From Halarcobacter sp. (GTDB taxonomy: Bacteria; Campylobacterota; Campylobacteria; Campylobacterales; Arcobacteraceae): DNA of 64,000 nucleotides. The number at the start of each line of letters is the position of its first letter. Position 1 is the stretch's first letter. The position numbers and the translations under genes were made by a program. The notes beneath the pieces are model-generated. The model had not been told where the DNA came from and searched no databases. It saw nothing but the letters and a program-made list of their open reading frames with translations. The DNA is taken from NCBI RefSeq assembly GCF_963676935.1, contig NZ_OY781470.1, forward strand, positions 186,001 through 250,000, read 5' to 3'. Shown in pieces: positions 45,349 through 54,994 of this stretch.

Positions 45349-46350
45349 ATGATAGAAAGAGTATTTGCTCAAAAACATAAACCTTTGGACTTTAAGTTTT
45401 TTCAAAATAGAGATGATTTTATTGTTGAAGAAAATCCAATAAAATTTAGCCCTAAGGGTAATTTTATTGTTGCAAAAATAAAGAAAAGAGATCTGGGTAC
45501 TTGGGATTTAATTTCAAAATTATCAAAACAATTAAATATTTATGAAAATGAGATTGGCTATGCTGGATTAAAAGATAAGAATGCAACAACAACTCAATAT
45601 ATTTCTGTACCAAAAAAATATAGTAAAGAGTTACAAAAATTTAAATCAAAAAATATTGAAATTTTAGATACAAGATTACATAGTTCAAAATTAAATATTG
45701 GTGATTTATTAGGTAACCATTTTAAAATAAGGCTTCATGAAGTTGATGAGTCTAGCCTATATAAAATAGAAAAAGTTTTAAAAGAGATTTCTAAATTTGG
45801 TTTGCCAAACTATTTTGGATATCAACGTTTTGGAAACGATACTAAAGAAAATTTAGAAAAAGCAAAACAGTTAATATATGGCGATTTAGTTATAAAAGAT
45901 AAAAAAATCTCTAAAATGTTGATCTCTCAGTATCAAAGTTATTTTTTTAATTCTTGGCTTGCTAAAAGAATTAAATTAAGTAAGGAAGAGTTTATACTTA
46001 TGGAGGGGGATGTTTTCAAAGATTATAAAAAAGAAAAATTATTTACTCCAAAAACTATTACTAAAAATATTACTATGAGTTTTTCAAAAAAAGAGATTAT
46101 CCCTACTGGATTATTACCTGGAAGAAAAGTTTTTAGAGCTCAAAGTAAAGCTAGAGAATTAGAAGAAAAATATGATGATTTATATATACAAGAAAAAGGT
46201 TTTAGAAGAGATGCTTTAGTTTATCCTTCAAATACAGAAATTAAATATTTTAAAGAGAATAAACAATTAACTATCAGTTTTACTTTACCTAAAAGCTCAT
46301 ATGCAACTGTACTAATTGAAAATATTGCAAATAAGAATTTTAAAAATTAG
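45349..46350 (+). CDS. truD: tRNA pseudouridine(13) synthase TruD
   Basis: 333 residues, family length. The catalytic Asp76 lies in GYAGLKDKNATTTQYISV, and the NYFGYQRFG motif and GNHFKIRLHEV of TruD are present. Converts U13 of tRNA-Glu to pseudouridine. Monocistronic and divergent from the MazG-like gene. Confidence 0.96.
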   Translation: MIERVFAQKHKPLDFKFFQNRDDFIVEENPIKFSPKGNFIVAKIKKRDLGTWDLISKLSKQLNIYENEIGYAGLKDKNATTTQYISVPKKYSKELQKFKSKNIEILDTRLHSSKLNIGDLLGNHFKIRLHEVDESSLYKIEKVLKEISKFGLPNYFGYQRFGNDTKENLEKAKQLIYGDLVIKDKKISKMLISQYQSYFFNSWLAKRIKLSKEEFILMEGDVFKDYKKEKLFTPKTITKNITMSFSKKEIIPTGLLPGRKVFRAQSKARELEEKYDDLYIQEKGFRRDALVYPSNTEIKYFKENKQLTISFTLPKSSYATVLIENIANKNFKN

Positions 46351-46434
46351 CATTTTCTTTTCTTTAATGATATAATTAATTTAAAAGTAATTTGCTATTT
46401 AAACAAAATAATTTTTTGTAGGAAAGAAATAATT

Positions 46435-47907
46435 ATGGGAAAAACTTCAAAAACACTCTTCTCTTTGATTTCTATATATTTACTTTTGGGAGTATTTTTA
46501 GGCTCATTAAGTTATAAATTTTTTATTGATGATTTTATTTTTTTAGAGGAGAATCAGAATAAAGATAATATAACATCATTAGCTAATATTTTAAATGAAG
46601 ACTTAATATATTTAGAAAAAATTACAAATGACTATTCAAAATGGGACGAGACTTACAATTTTATAGAAAATGGAAATGATATCTATATTTATGATAACTT
46701 TAGAGAAGATGCACAAACTTTAGAAGATTTAGGTATAGATGCATTTATCTATGTTGATAAAAATGATAATATAATTTTTTCAACTTATAATAAAAGAATT
46801 AATTATTTTAACATTGATAAAACAAAACTTGAAAAAGATTTATTAGTAGACTTAGAAAATGTAGATGAAGTTTCAACACTTTATATGTTTGAAAATAAAC
46901 TATTTTATGTTTTTAAATCAAAAATATTAAGAAGTGACTTTTTGGGTAAATATAGAGGATATATATTATCTATAAAGCATGTTGATTTAGATTATTTAAA
47001 GCAAATAACTAGCTCTATTTTTGATAATATTGTTTTAAAAAATATCGATAAGGTGGCAAGTAAACCTGATGTAAAAATAAGGCTTAATCATTTAAAAAAT
47101 GTAAATGCATATGTAAATATTTATGACAATCAAATTATTAATAAAGTTGAGTTTTTTAATTATAAAAATCAGTATTTAACTACATTTGTCACTACAAATA
47201 AAAATTCAATAATTTTACAAGGAAAACATACTATAAAAATATTCAATTTTATTGGAGCAATAATCTTACTTATTGTATTTATTGTAATTTTCCAAAAACA
47301 AAGATTGATTATTGAGCAAAATGAATTATTAAATGAAAAAGTTAATAAAAGAACAAAACAGCTGACAAGAGCTTACCGAAGTTTAAAAGTTAAAAATAAA
47401 GAGCTTTATAAACTTGCACATACTGATTTTCTAACAAGTATTAGAAATCGGGCAAACTTTTTTGAAAATAGTATTAAACTTTTAAAAAAATCAAATAATG
47501 AAAACAAAAAGTTTTCGGTTCTTATGATTGATATAGATCATTTTAAAAAAATAAACGATACATATGGTCATGATACAGGGGATAAAGTATTAATTGAGTT
47601 TTGCAATATTGTAAATGATATTATTCAAAAAGATATGATTTTTGGACGTTTAGGTGGAGAAGAGTTTGCAATAACAATTTTTAACAAAGAACAGAGCAGT
47701 ATATATAAACTTTCTGAAAAGATTAGGGATAAATGTGCAACTTCTCAAATAAAAGTTGAAGATATAAATATTCAATTTACAATCTCGATGGGAGTTGTAT
47801 TTAAAGAAAATGAAAATGAGTCTATAGATGAGATTTTACATAAAGCAGATCAACTTTTATATAAAGCAAAAAATTCTGGAAGAAATAGGGTGGTTAGAGC
47901 AGTTTAA
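46435..47907 (+). CDS. Diguanylate cyclase with CHASE4-type sensor
   Basis: 490 residues: TM (about 9-31), a periplasmic region with the CHASE4-type YSKWDETYNFI block (about 35-250), TM (about 265-286), coiled linker, GGDEF domain (about 320-488) with active loop GGEEF at 407-411. No inhibitory RxxD site is found at the usual spacing (QKDM in its place), so product inhibition is probably absent. It ends 4 nt into the opposite-strand kinase gene. Confidence 0.92.
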   Translation: MGKTSKTLFSLISIYLLLGVFLGSLSYKFFIDDFIFLEENQNKDNITSLANILNEDLIYLEKITNDYSKWDETYNFIENGNDIYIYDNFREDAQTLEDLGIDAFIYVDKNDNIIFSTYNKRINYFNIDKTKLEKDLLVDLENVDEVSTLYMFENKLFYVFKSKILRSDFLGKYRGYILSIKHVDLDYLKQITSSIFDNIVLKNIDKVASKPDVKIRLNHLKNVNAYVNIYDNQIINKVEFFNYKNQYLTTFVTTNKNSIILQGKHTIKIFNFIGAIILLIVFIVIFQKQRLIIEQNELLNEKVNKRTKQLTRAYRSLKVKNKELYKLAHTDFLTSIRNRANFFENSIKLLKKSNNENKKFSVLMIDIDHFKKINDTYGHDTGDKVLIEFCNIVNDIIQKDMIFGRLGGEEFAITIFNKEQSSIYKLSEKIRDKCATSQIKVEDINIQFTISMGVVFKENENESIDEILHKADQLLYKAKNSGRNRVVRAV

Positions 47908-50000
47908 TCTTCATTTGGAATTATAATTTTAAACTCTGCCCCAAAATACTCTTTTTCTTTTATCTTAAATGAAGAATTCTTTACAGATAAATTTCCTTTA
48001 AAGTGTCTATTTATAATCTCTTCACTCATATAAAGTCCTATACCTGTACCTTGAGACTTGTGTTTTGTTGTAAAATATGGTTCAAAAATTTTATCAATTA
48101 TAGCTTCATCTATCCCTTCTGCATTATCATGATATATTATTTCAATATTTTTATTTAGATTATTAATCTCTATTAAAATCTCACCTTGTTTAATTTTCTT
48201 TGTTTTAAAAACATCTATACTATTGTTAATAAGATTTAAAAATACTTGAATAAATTCATTTTTATATCCATTAATTTTAGTTTCAGTATCTCCAGCAAAA
48301 GTTATAGTAACTTCATTTATACGAAATTTTAATTTTAATATTGTCATACAATCTTTAATTGCATCAACTATTTCAAAATATTCAAAGTTATTACTATGTC
48401 TAAAGAAATTTCTAAAATCTTCAATTGTGTGTGATAAATAATTTGATGATTTTATTATTATATCTACAGATTCTTCAAAAAATTCATCATCTAATTGTGC
48501 AAAATCTTTTTTAACTTTCATACCAGAAGCAGCAGTTGTAATAGTTGATAAAGGTTGTCTCCATTGATGGGCAATATTCTCTAGCATCTCACCCATTGAA
48601 GCCATTTTAGCTTGTTGATAAAATAGTTTTTGTTTTTTTTCATACTCTTTTTTTAATTTTAATTCTTTAGTAACATCTCGCACAATTGTGTATATATATT
48701 TTTTTTCTCCAATATCTATAGATGAAGCATAAACTTCCATATCTTTTATTTTTCCAGAAGATATTTTATGTTTTACATTAAATTTATGTTCATTGTTTTT
48801 TAGTATTTGTTCTGTTATAAAATCTTCATCTATATTTTCTACTTGTAAGTCAGTAATTTTGAAACTTGTAAGTTGTTCTTTAGAATATCCATAAAAATTA
48901 ACTGTTGCATTATTTACATCAAAAATTTGTTTAGTTTTTGGGTCAATTAAAAACTTCATTGAATTTGAACCTTCAAAAACTTGTTTATATCTTTTACTTA
49001 AATCTTTTATCTCTTTTGTTCTTATGTTAACTTCATTTTCTAATTTAGTTGTATATCTAGATTTATTAAAATAATAATATATTATTAAAATAGAAATAAC
49101 AACTAGAAGTGTTAAATAGGAAATGATTTTAATAAAATTTTCAAGATTATTTATCTCTTTTGAAAATACTTTTTCATAATCTTGAAATGTAAATATATAA
49201 GCCATTTTTTCTTTTTTGAAATCATAAAGTTTATAAATAGTGATAAATTTATTATCTCTAATTTCATAGCCTTTTATATTAAGTATTTCATTTAAATTCT
49301 TTTGAACAAAATTTATTAAATCATCTTTTGCATCTATATTGGCAACATAATAATCTTCAATAAATTTTTTACTAAAAGGTTTTTTTATTTGTTGTTTATA
49401 TTTTTTATCAACTAATAGTAAAAAATCCATTTTATCGTTTTGGAACTTTTGAGCAATAGAATTAAATTTAGTTATTGTTTCAATAAAACCTTCAAAAGTT
49501 CCATTTTCATATATTGGAATTATACTTTTAAAAGTAATATCATAAACCCCAACACTAATCACGCTTGAGATTCTTGGATTTTTGATTAAATCAATTAATT
49601 CTTTTCTTTTTGATAAAATATTATCATCTTTTTTTGTTGACCATGTTCTATATCTACTGAAACCCTCTTTATCTACAATATGAACCCAAAGATTTTTAAA
49701 ATTACTATTTTGTTTTATTTCTTCCGAAATATCTTTTAAAATTTCAAATTTTTTATGGTCTAATTGTGTAAATAGTTTATTTTTTGATGCGAATTTAGAG
49801 ATAGAAAGTGCTATGTTTAACGTTGCTTTTGCTTTATCTTCAATAGATTGCTCTATTAGTGAATTGATATTTTCTACTAATATCTCATATTTATTATTCA
49901 TTATAGAATTAAATTTTTGATTTAAAAAATAGTTTATAGATAGAAATAATGGAATAATAAGAATTAATATAATTAATAAGTATTTTAAATTGTTTTTCAT
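47904..50000 (-). CDS. Membrane sensor histidine kinase (Cache-PAS)
   Basis: 698 residues: TM (about 7-27), Cache-type periplasmic sensor (about 35-285), TM (about 290-311), PAS domain (about 335-445, PKTKQIFDVNNATVNFYGYS), kinase with H478 in NIAHQWRQPLSTITTAASG, ATPase domain with GIDEAIIDKIFEPYFTTKHKSQGTGIGLYMSE. Kinase core resembles the ATA-start kinase, indicating a recent duplication or shared ancestry. Overlaps the CHASE4 cyclase by 4 nt (convergent). Confidence 0.92.
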   Translation of the reverse strand: MKNNLKYLLIILILIIPLFLSINYFLNQKFNSIMNNKYEILVENINSLIEQSIEDKAKATLNIALSISKFASKNKLFTQLDHKKFEILKDISEEIKQNSNFKNLWVHIVDKEGFSRYRTWSTKKDDNILSKRKELIDLIKNPRISSVISVGVYDITFKSIIPIYENGTFEGFIETITKFNSIAQKFQNDKMDFLLLVDKKYKQQIKKPFSKKFIEDYYVANIDAKDDLINFVQKNLNEILNIKGYEIRDNKFITIYKLYDFKKEKMAYIFTFQDYEKVFSKEINNLENFIKIISYLTLLVVISILIIYYYFNKSRYTTKLENEVNIRTKEIKDLSKRYKQVFEGSNSMKFLIDPKTKQIFDVNNATVNFYGYSKEQLTSFKITDLQVENIDEDFITEQILKNNEHKFNVKHKISSGKIKDMEVYASSIDIGEKKYIYTIVRDVTKELKLKKEYEKKQKLFYQQAKMASMGEMLENIAHQWRQPLSTITTAASGMKVKKDFAQLDDEFFEESVDIIIKSSNYLSHTIEDFRNFFRHSNNFEYFEIVDAIKDCMTILKLKFRINEVTITFAGDTETKINGYKNEFIQVFLNLINNSIDVFKTKKIKQGEILIEINNLNKNIEIIYHDNAEGIDEAIIDKIFEPYFTTKHKSQGTGIGLYMSEEIINRHFKGNLSVKNSSFKIKEKEYFGAEFKIIIPNED

Positions 50001-50021
50001 TATTACCTTGATGAAAGTATA

Positions 50022-50996
50022 TTATTTTAAAATAATATACTCATCATCATAATAAATTGTATCACCTAAAGCAATAACTTTTTCTTGATTATTGAAGCTA
50101 AAGTCATAAATATTATCTTCTTTAAAATCTTCAGAAATATTAATTAAATATCCTTGAGACTCTAAGGCATATAATGAACTACCATAAGCTAAAGCATAAA
50201 ATTTTGCATATTTATATTTTTTTCTATTTATGATATTTAAAGAGATATCTGTTTTAATGATTTGTCCATCAATTGTTGCAATATAAATATTTGTACCATG
50301 TGTAATAATATCTCTAATACTGTAATCTTTTAAGTTTAAAACACCATCACCTACAGAAATAACTTTGTTAACTGTTGCAGCAACTAATGTATCATTAATT
50401 ACATCTAAAAAAATGATATTGTTAAATTGACCATCTGCATCAACTACAATACTTTTTATTACTTGATTATTTTCTTCTGCAACAACAATAATTTTACCAT
50501 CTAAAGTAGGGAATAAAATAATGTTACTCATAAAATAAGGGTTTGCAATTCTTGTATCATTTACAAATGAGTGTGTAAAATACTCTTTTAGTAAAATTTG
50601 TTCCTTTTCTGTATCATATAGCTGTATAGAGTTGTCAGAGAAAATCATTGCAAGTTTATTATCTTTTAATGTAGCTGCCACAACTACACCACCAGTTTTG
50701 ATAACTTTTTTATCAAGCATAATGCTATCTTTAAAGTTTGATGTGATTACAACATCTTCACTAATATTTAAAAAGTTATACCCTTGGGCAATAGTAAATT
50801 TAGAAACACCTCTTTTTGTAATAATCTCTCCACTATCTAAAGTAGCACCATCTTTATTCATAGAAATAATATTGCCATTTAGACTCGCTTTTGTATTATC
50901 ATAATCTCCTACAGTGTATTCTGGCTCAAAAAACTCTTTTTGAGAACAACCTGTAAAAACAAATAATAAAGTTATTGTAAAGATTAAGTATTTCAT
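50022..50996 (-). CDS. BamB-like beta-propeller outer-membrane lipoprotein
   Basis: 324 residues. Lipobox FTGC with C17 as lipidated residue, then repeated beta-propeller style strands (LYDTEKEQILL, DGKIIVVAEENNQVI, GTNIYIATIDGQII, SLYALESQGYLI). The next gene upstream is YfgM-like, and yfgM-bamB is the E. coli order, which supports a BamB-like role in outer-membrane protein insertion. Sequence alone gives only the PQQ-like propeller and lipoprotein. Confidence 0.75.
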   Translation of the reverse strand: MKYLIFTITLLFVFTGCSQKEFFEPEYTVGDYDNTKASLNGNIISMNKDGATLDSGEIITKRGVSKFTIAQGYNFLNISEDVVITSNFKDSIMLDKKVIKTGGVVVAATLKDNKLAMIFSDNSIQLYDTEKEQILLKEYFTHSFVNDTRIANPYFMSNIILFPTLDGKIIVVAEENNQVIKSIVVDADGQFNNIIFLDVINDTLVAATVNKVISVGDGVLNLKDYSIRDIITHGTNIYIATIDGQIIKTDISLNIINRKKYKYAKFYALAYGSSLYALESQGYLINISEDFKEDNIYDFSFNNQEKVIALGDTIYYDDEYIILK

Positions 50997-51005
50997 TGTT
51001 TACCT

Positions 51006-51587
51006 TTATTTTGTTGCTAAATAGTGTTTTAAAATATTAACTAAATCGTTAACTTTTGAATCACTTTGAATCATTTTTAAAGTATTTTTTGCTTCTTTGT
51101 ACTTACCATTTTCTGTTAATATTACTGCTTTATTAAAAATAGCAAACTCTTTTAACAAAAAGTCATTTTGCATAGATACTGAATTTAATTTTTCAGCACT
51201 GTTTTCTTCTAAAGCTTTTTGGTATGCAGTTAAGTCTTTTAAAAATTTAACATCAACATCAATAACTTTTCCCTCTTTTTTAGAGTTTAGATATTGTGCT
51301 ATTTCATATAAATTTTTATTTTTATCTTTTAAAATATTTAAAGCTTCATTATCTTTTGGATTATCTAAAACTTTATTTAGTGCTATGTTGGCTTCAATCT
51401 TGTTTGATTCTTGAATACTTTTAGTTACAAAAAAACCAATAACAAGTGCTATTATAATAACAACAACAGAAATAATTACAATTTTATTTTTTTTATAAAA
51501 TCTTTCAACTTTTACAAAGCTTTCAAGAAATTTCTCTTCACTACTAATTTCATCTTTAACATAGTTTACATTATCTTTTAAACTCAT
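51006..51587 (-). CDS. YfgM-like TPR membrane protein
   Basis: 193 residues: cytosolic N-terminus (about 1-33), one membrane helix (about 35-54, VIISVVVIIIALVIGFFVT), and a periplasmic helical, TPR-like domain (FNKAVILTENGKYKEAKNTL). Topology and adjacency to the BamB-like lipoprotein fit YfgM, an accessory protein of the SecYEG translocon in E. coli. Identity inferred from topology and gene order. Confidence 0.72.
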   Translation of the reverse strand: MSLKDNVNYVKDEISSEEKFLESFVKVERFYKKNKIVIISVVVIIIALVIGFFVTKSIQESNKIEANIALNKVLDNPKDNEALNILKDKNKNLYEIAQYLNSKKEGKVIDVDVKFLKDLTAYQKALEENSAEKLNSVSMQNDFLLKEFAIFNKAVILTENGKYKEAKNTLKMIQSDSKVNDLVNILKHYLATK

Positions 51588-51698
51588 TCAAAACCTTCTT
51601 AGAAAATTAGACAATATGATACTAAAAAAATTATAAAACCTTACTTTTATATAAACTTTTATATAATACTAACTCTTACAATAAGCAAAAGGTATAAA

Positions 51699-52997
51699 AT
51701 GAAAAGAATTAATAAGTTTTTTTTAATAACGTCGTTTCTGCTTCTTTTATCACAAAGTTTAATAGCAAATGAAGAGGCTCCAGAAACAAGTCAAAGTAGA
51801 TTTGAATCTTTGTCAAAACTAACTCAGGTAATTGGTACTGTTGAAAAATATTATGTTGATGATGTAAAGCTTGAAGAGATTGTTGATAAAGCTTTAAAGG
51901 GTTTAATGCAAGAGTTAGATGCCCACTCAACTTATCTTGATAAAAAGTCTTCAAAAGAGATGAGTATTCAAACATCTGGTGAATTCGGTGGTTTAGGTAT
52001 TACAGTTGGGATGAGAAATGGTGCTTTAACAGTTATTTCACCTATTGATGATACACCCGCATATAAAGCAGGTGTTGAAGCAGGTGATATAATTTTAAAG
52101 ATCGATGATAAGTCAACTTTAAATATGACACTTGATGAAGCAGTATCTTTAATGCGAGGTAAACCAAAAACTAAAATTGTTTTAACTGTAGTTAGAGAAG
52201 GTGAAAATAAACCTGTAAAAATTGACATTATTAGAGATATAATTAAAATAAAATCAGTATTTTCTAAAACTATTGAGAATGAAGACTTACTTTATGTAAG
52301 AGTTTCAAGTTTTGATAAAAATGTTACTAGGGTTATGAAAAATGAGATTAAAAATAGACCAAATATTAAAGGTATCATTTTAGATTTAAGAAATAATCCA
52401 GGTGGTCTTTTAACACAAGCAATAGGCGTTGTTGACTTATTTGTAAATAGTGGTGTTATTGTTTCTCAAAAAGGAAGAAATATTGCTGATGAGGAAAAGT
52501 TTAATGCAAACCCAACAAATACAGTTACAAATGTACCTTTAGTTGTCCTTGTAAATGGTGGTTCAGCTTCAGCTTCAGAGATTGTAAGTGGTGCATTACA
52601 AGACCATAAAAGAGCGATAATTGTTGGTGAAAAAACATTTGGTAAGGGATCAGTTCAAGCAATTTTACCAATTACACAAGATAGATCAGAAAATATTAAA
52701 TTAACAGTTGCAAAATATTATCTACCAAGTGGAAGAACAATTCAAGCTACAGGAATCACTCCAGATGTTTTTGCATATGCAGGAGAAGCTGTAAAAGAAA
52801 AAAATTCAGAATTTAAAATAAAAGAGGCAGATTTAAAGAAACATTTAGAAGTTGAATTAGAAAAAGAAAATGGTACAAAAAAAGAGAAAAAAGAAGTTAA
52901 AAATACAAAAGTTCTAACACAAGAAGATATTTTAAAAGATAATCAACTTACAGTTGGACAAGGTATTTTAAAATCATTAATTATAGTAAATAAATAA
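51699..52997 (+). CDS. ctpA: C-terminal processing peptidase (S41)
   Basis: 432 residues: signal (about 1-23), a helical arm, a PDZ domain (about 92-170, ISPIDDTPAYKAGVEAGDIILKID) and the S41 catalytic core: LRNNPGGLL, the Ser-containing NGGSASASEI (287-295) and the Lys316 of EKTFGKGSVQ, forming a Ser-Lys dyad. A Lys/Glu-rich tail follows. Cleaves C-termini of periplasmic proteins. Monocistronic, divergent from the YfgM-like gene. Confidence 0.95.
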   Translation: MKRINKFFLITSFLLLLSQSLIANEEAPETSQSRFESLSKLTQVIGTVEKYYVDDVKLEEIVDKALKGLMQELDAHSTYLDKKSSKEMSIQTSGEFGGLGITVGMRNGALTVISPIDDTPAYKAGVEAGDIILKIDDKSTLNMTLDEAVSLMRGKPKTKIVLTVVREGENKPVKIDIIRDIIKIKSVFSKTIENEDLLYVRVSSFDKNVTRVMKNEIKNRPNIKGIILDLRNNPGGLLTQAIGVVDLFVNSGVIVSQKGRNIADEEKFNANPTNTVTNVPLVVLVNGGSASASEIVSGALQDHKRAIIVGEKTFGKGSVQAILPITQDRSENIKLTVAKYYLPSGRTIQATGITPDVFAYAGEAVKEKNSEFKIKEADLKKHLEVELEKENGTKKEKKEVKNTKVLTQEDILKDNQLTVGQGILKSLIIVNK

Positions 52998-53026
52998 TAT
53001 ATGTAAAGCATAAACGGAGGAAATGG

Positions 53027-53980
53027 ATGAAAATAAGTGATATTGTAGCACTTGGTCTTTGGCCAGAGTCAAAGAAAACTACAACACAAAAAGGTATTCA
53101 AGAGTTAGAAGAATTAGGATATAACTTATATTATATAGGTAAAAATGCAGACCTTTATACCTGCCCAGGGGATGAACCAAAAATACTTTTAGTTAGAAGT
53201 GATAGATGTTCAGTTTTTGATATACCTTTAAATCTTGAGATTGAAGGAAAAGGTGTATATCAAACTGCTATTTCAAACAATGGTGCAAAATTTGCCCAAG
53301 AACAAGGTATTAAAACGGCTATTTTATCTGAAACTTTAGATCAAAATTTAAGTGTAGCACCAAGATGTCAATTTATGGAATTATGTAAACCTTTAGAAGC
53401 TGAGATTGATGGAGAAGTTGTACAGTTTGAATTTATTTTTAGAAACTATTTAACAGGTTCTTTATATGAAGCAACACAAAAGGGCAATGATCCTTATGGT
53501 TTAGAGTTATCATCTGATTTAAAAGAGTGGCATAAATTTGAAACACCACTTTTCACACCAACTACAAAAGGTGTAAAAGATATACCTTTAAATTCTAAAA
53601 AAGTTAGAGATGTTTTCCCTGAAATTATTTCTAGTTTAGAAAATCTATTTAAAGAGTTTACAAAATTTGCTGAAGATAATGGGATTGTAATAGTTGATAC
53701 AAAACTTGAAGTTTTTGTTAACGCAAAAAGGGAATGGATTTTAGGTGATGAGATTTTAACTCCTGAAAGTTCAAGATTTATTACAAAAGAAAACTTTGAT
53801 AAAGCAAACTATATCTCTATGGATAAACAAATTCTTAGAAACTTTGCAAAAGAGAATAACTGGAAAGAAAAAGCAAAAGACTTAAAACCTGGAGAAAAAC
53901 TTGATGTTGAAGTTCCAGATTCAATTAAATCTGAAATCTTAAAAGGTTATAGTACTATCCAAGATAGTTTAAGTAAATAG
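53027..53980 (+). CDS. purC: Phosphoribosylaminoimidazole-succinocarboxamide synthase
   Basis: 317 residues. Visible SAICAR-synthetase features include ILLVRSDRCSVFDIPL, CQFMELCKPLEAEI, FIFRNYLTGSLYEA and DTKLEVFVNAKREWILGDEILTPESSRF. Adds aspartate to CAIR in purine synthesis. Longer than the E. coli enzyme (237), in the range of the larger PurC group. Followed by a hairpin terminator, with purS and purQ beyond it. Confidence 0.95.
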   Translation: MKISDIVALGLWPESKKTTTQKGIQELEELGYNLYYIGKNADLYTCPGDEPKILLVRSDRCSVFDIPLNLEIEGKGVYQTAISNNGAKFAQEQGIKTAILSETLDQNLSVAPRCQFMELCKPLEAEIDGEVVQFEFIFRNYLTGSLYEATQKGNDPYGLELSSDLKEWHKFETPLFTPTTKGVKDIPLNSKKVRDVFPEIISSLENLFKEFTKFAEDNGIVIVDTKLEVFVNAKREWILGDEILTPESSRFITKENFDKANYISMDKQILRNFAKENNWKEKAKDLKPGEKLDVEVPDSIKSEILKGYSTIQDSLSK

Positions 53981-53984
53981 TTTT

Positions 53985-54010
53985 AAACAAAGCAATGTTT
54001 TGCTTTGTTT
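53985..54010 (+). terminator. Terminator between purC and purS
   Basis: AAACAAAGCAA (53985-53995) pairs with TTGCTTTGTTT (54000-54010) around a 4-nt loop. The T-rich right arm serves as the tract. It separates purC from the purS-purQ unit. Confidence 0.7.
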
Positions 54011-54072
54011 ATAAAAATTGATAATAAGAGAAAATTAGATATAATCGCAAAAATATAAATTGAAGGTGATAA

Positions 54073-54318
54073 ATGAAAGCAATTGTAAATGTAGCATTAA
54101 AACAAGGTGTTTTAGATGATCAAGGTAAAGCAACTCATCATGCATTAGACACATTAGGTTTTAAAGAAGTTGTAAAAGATGTTAGAATTGGTAAACAAAT
54201 TATTATGGAGTTAAACTCTTCAAGTGAAGCTGAAGCTAAAGAAGAAGTTACAAATATGTGTGAGAAACTTCTTGCAAACACTGTAATTGAAGATTACGAA
54301 ATAGAAATAATAGGTTAA
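54073..54318 (+). CDS. purS: FGAM synthase small subunit PurS
   Basis: 81 residues, standard length. It opens MKAIVNVALKQGVLDDQGKAT and contains DVRIGKQIIMEL. Bridges PurQ and PurL in the three-part formylglycinamidine synthase. 4 nt before purQ; purL is not in the window. Confidence 0.96.
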   Translation: MKAIVNVALKQGVLDDQGKATHHALDTLGFKEVVKDVRIGKQIIMELNSSSEAEAKEEVTNMCEKLLANTVIEDYEIEIIG

Positions 54319-54322
54319 TATC

Positions 54323-54994
54323 ATGAATGTAACTGTATTACAATTTCCTGGTACTAATTGCGAGTATGATACAAAATATGCTTTCGAAAGATTAGGATGT
54401 GATGTAACAATTGTGTGGCATAAAGAAAAAGAGATACCTCAAAACACTGATCTCTTAGTTATTCCTGGTGGATTCTCTTATGGGGATTATTTAAGAAGTG
54501 GAGCAATTGCTAGATTTGCAAATATTATGGATTCTGTTCAAGCTTATGCAGCAAAAGGTGGAAAAGTTTTAGGTATTTGTAATGGTTTCCAAATTCTTTT
54601 AGAAGCTGGTTTATTACCTGGGGCTATGAAAAGAAACAATACTTTGCATTTCATCTCAAAATATAAAAATCTAAAAGTAATAAATAATGATAATATCTTT
54701 TTATCTAAATTAAAAAAAGAGCAAGTTGTTAATATCCCTGTTGCACATCATGATGGTAACTATTTTATTGATGAAGAGGGATTACAAGAGCTAGAAGAAA
54801 ATAATCAAATTCTTTTAAGATATTGTGACGAAGCTGGAAATATTGAAAGCTTAAATGGATCAGTTTCTCATATTGCAGGAATCTGTAATAAAGATAAAAA
54901 TGTATTTGGTCTTATGCCTCATCCAGAAAGAGCAATGGAAGAACTATTAGGTTGTGCTGATGGTGAAGATATGTTAAGAGGGTTCTTGAAATAG
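54323..54994 (+). CDS. purQ: FGAM synthase glutaminase subunit PurQ
   Basis: 223 residues, class I glutamine amidotransferase. Nucleophile C86 in LGICNGFQILLEAG, with H199 and E201 in MPHPERAME completing the triad; FPGTNCEYD opens the protein. Supplies ammonia for FGAM synthesis. Its TAG overlaps the GTG of the next gene. Confidence 0.97.
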   Translation: MNVTVLQFPGTNCEYDTKYAFERLGCDVTIVWHKEKEIPQNTDLLVIPGGFSYGDYLRSGAIARFANIMDSVQAYAAKGGKVLGICNGFQILLEAGLLPGAMKRNNTLHFISKYKNLKVINNDNIFLSKLKKEQVVNIPVAHHDGNYFIDEEGLQELEENNQILLRYCDEAGNIESLNGSVSHIAGICNKDKNVFGLMPHPERAMEELLGCADGEDMLRGFLK

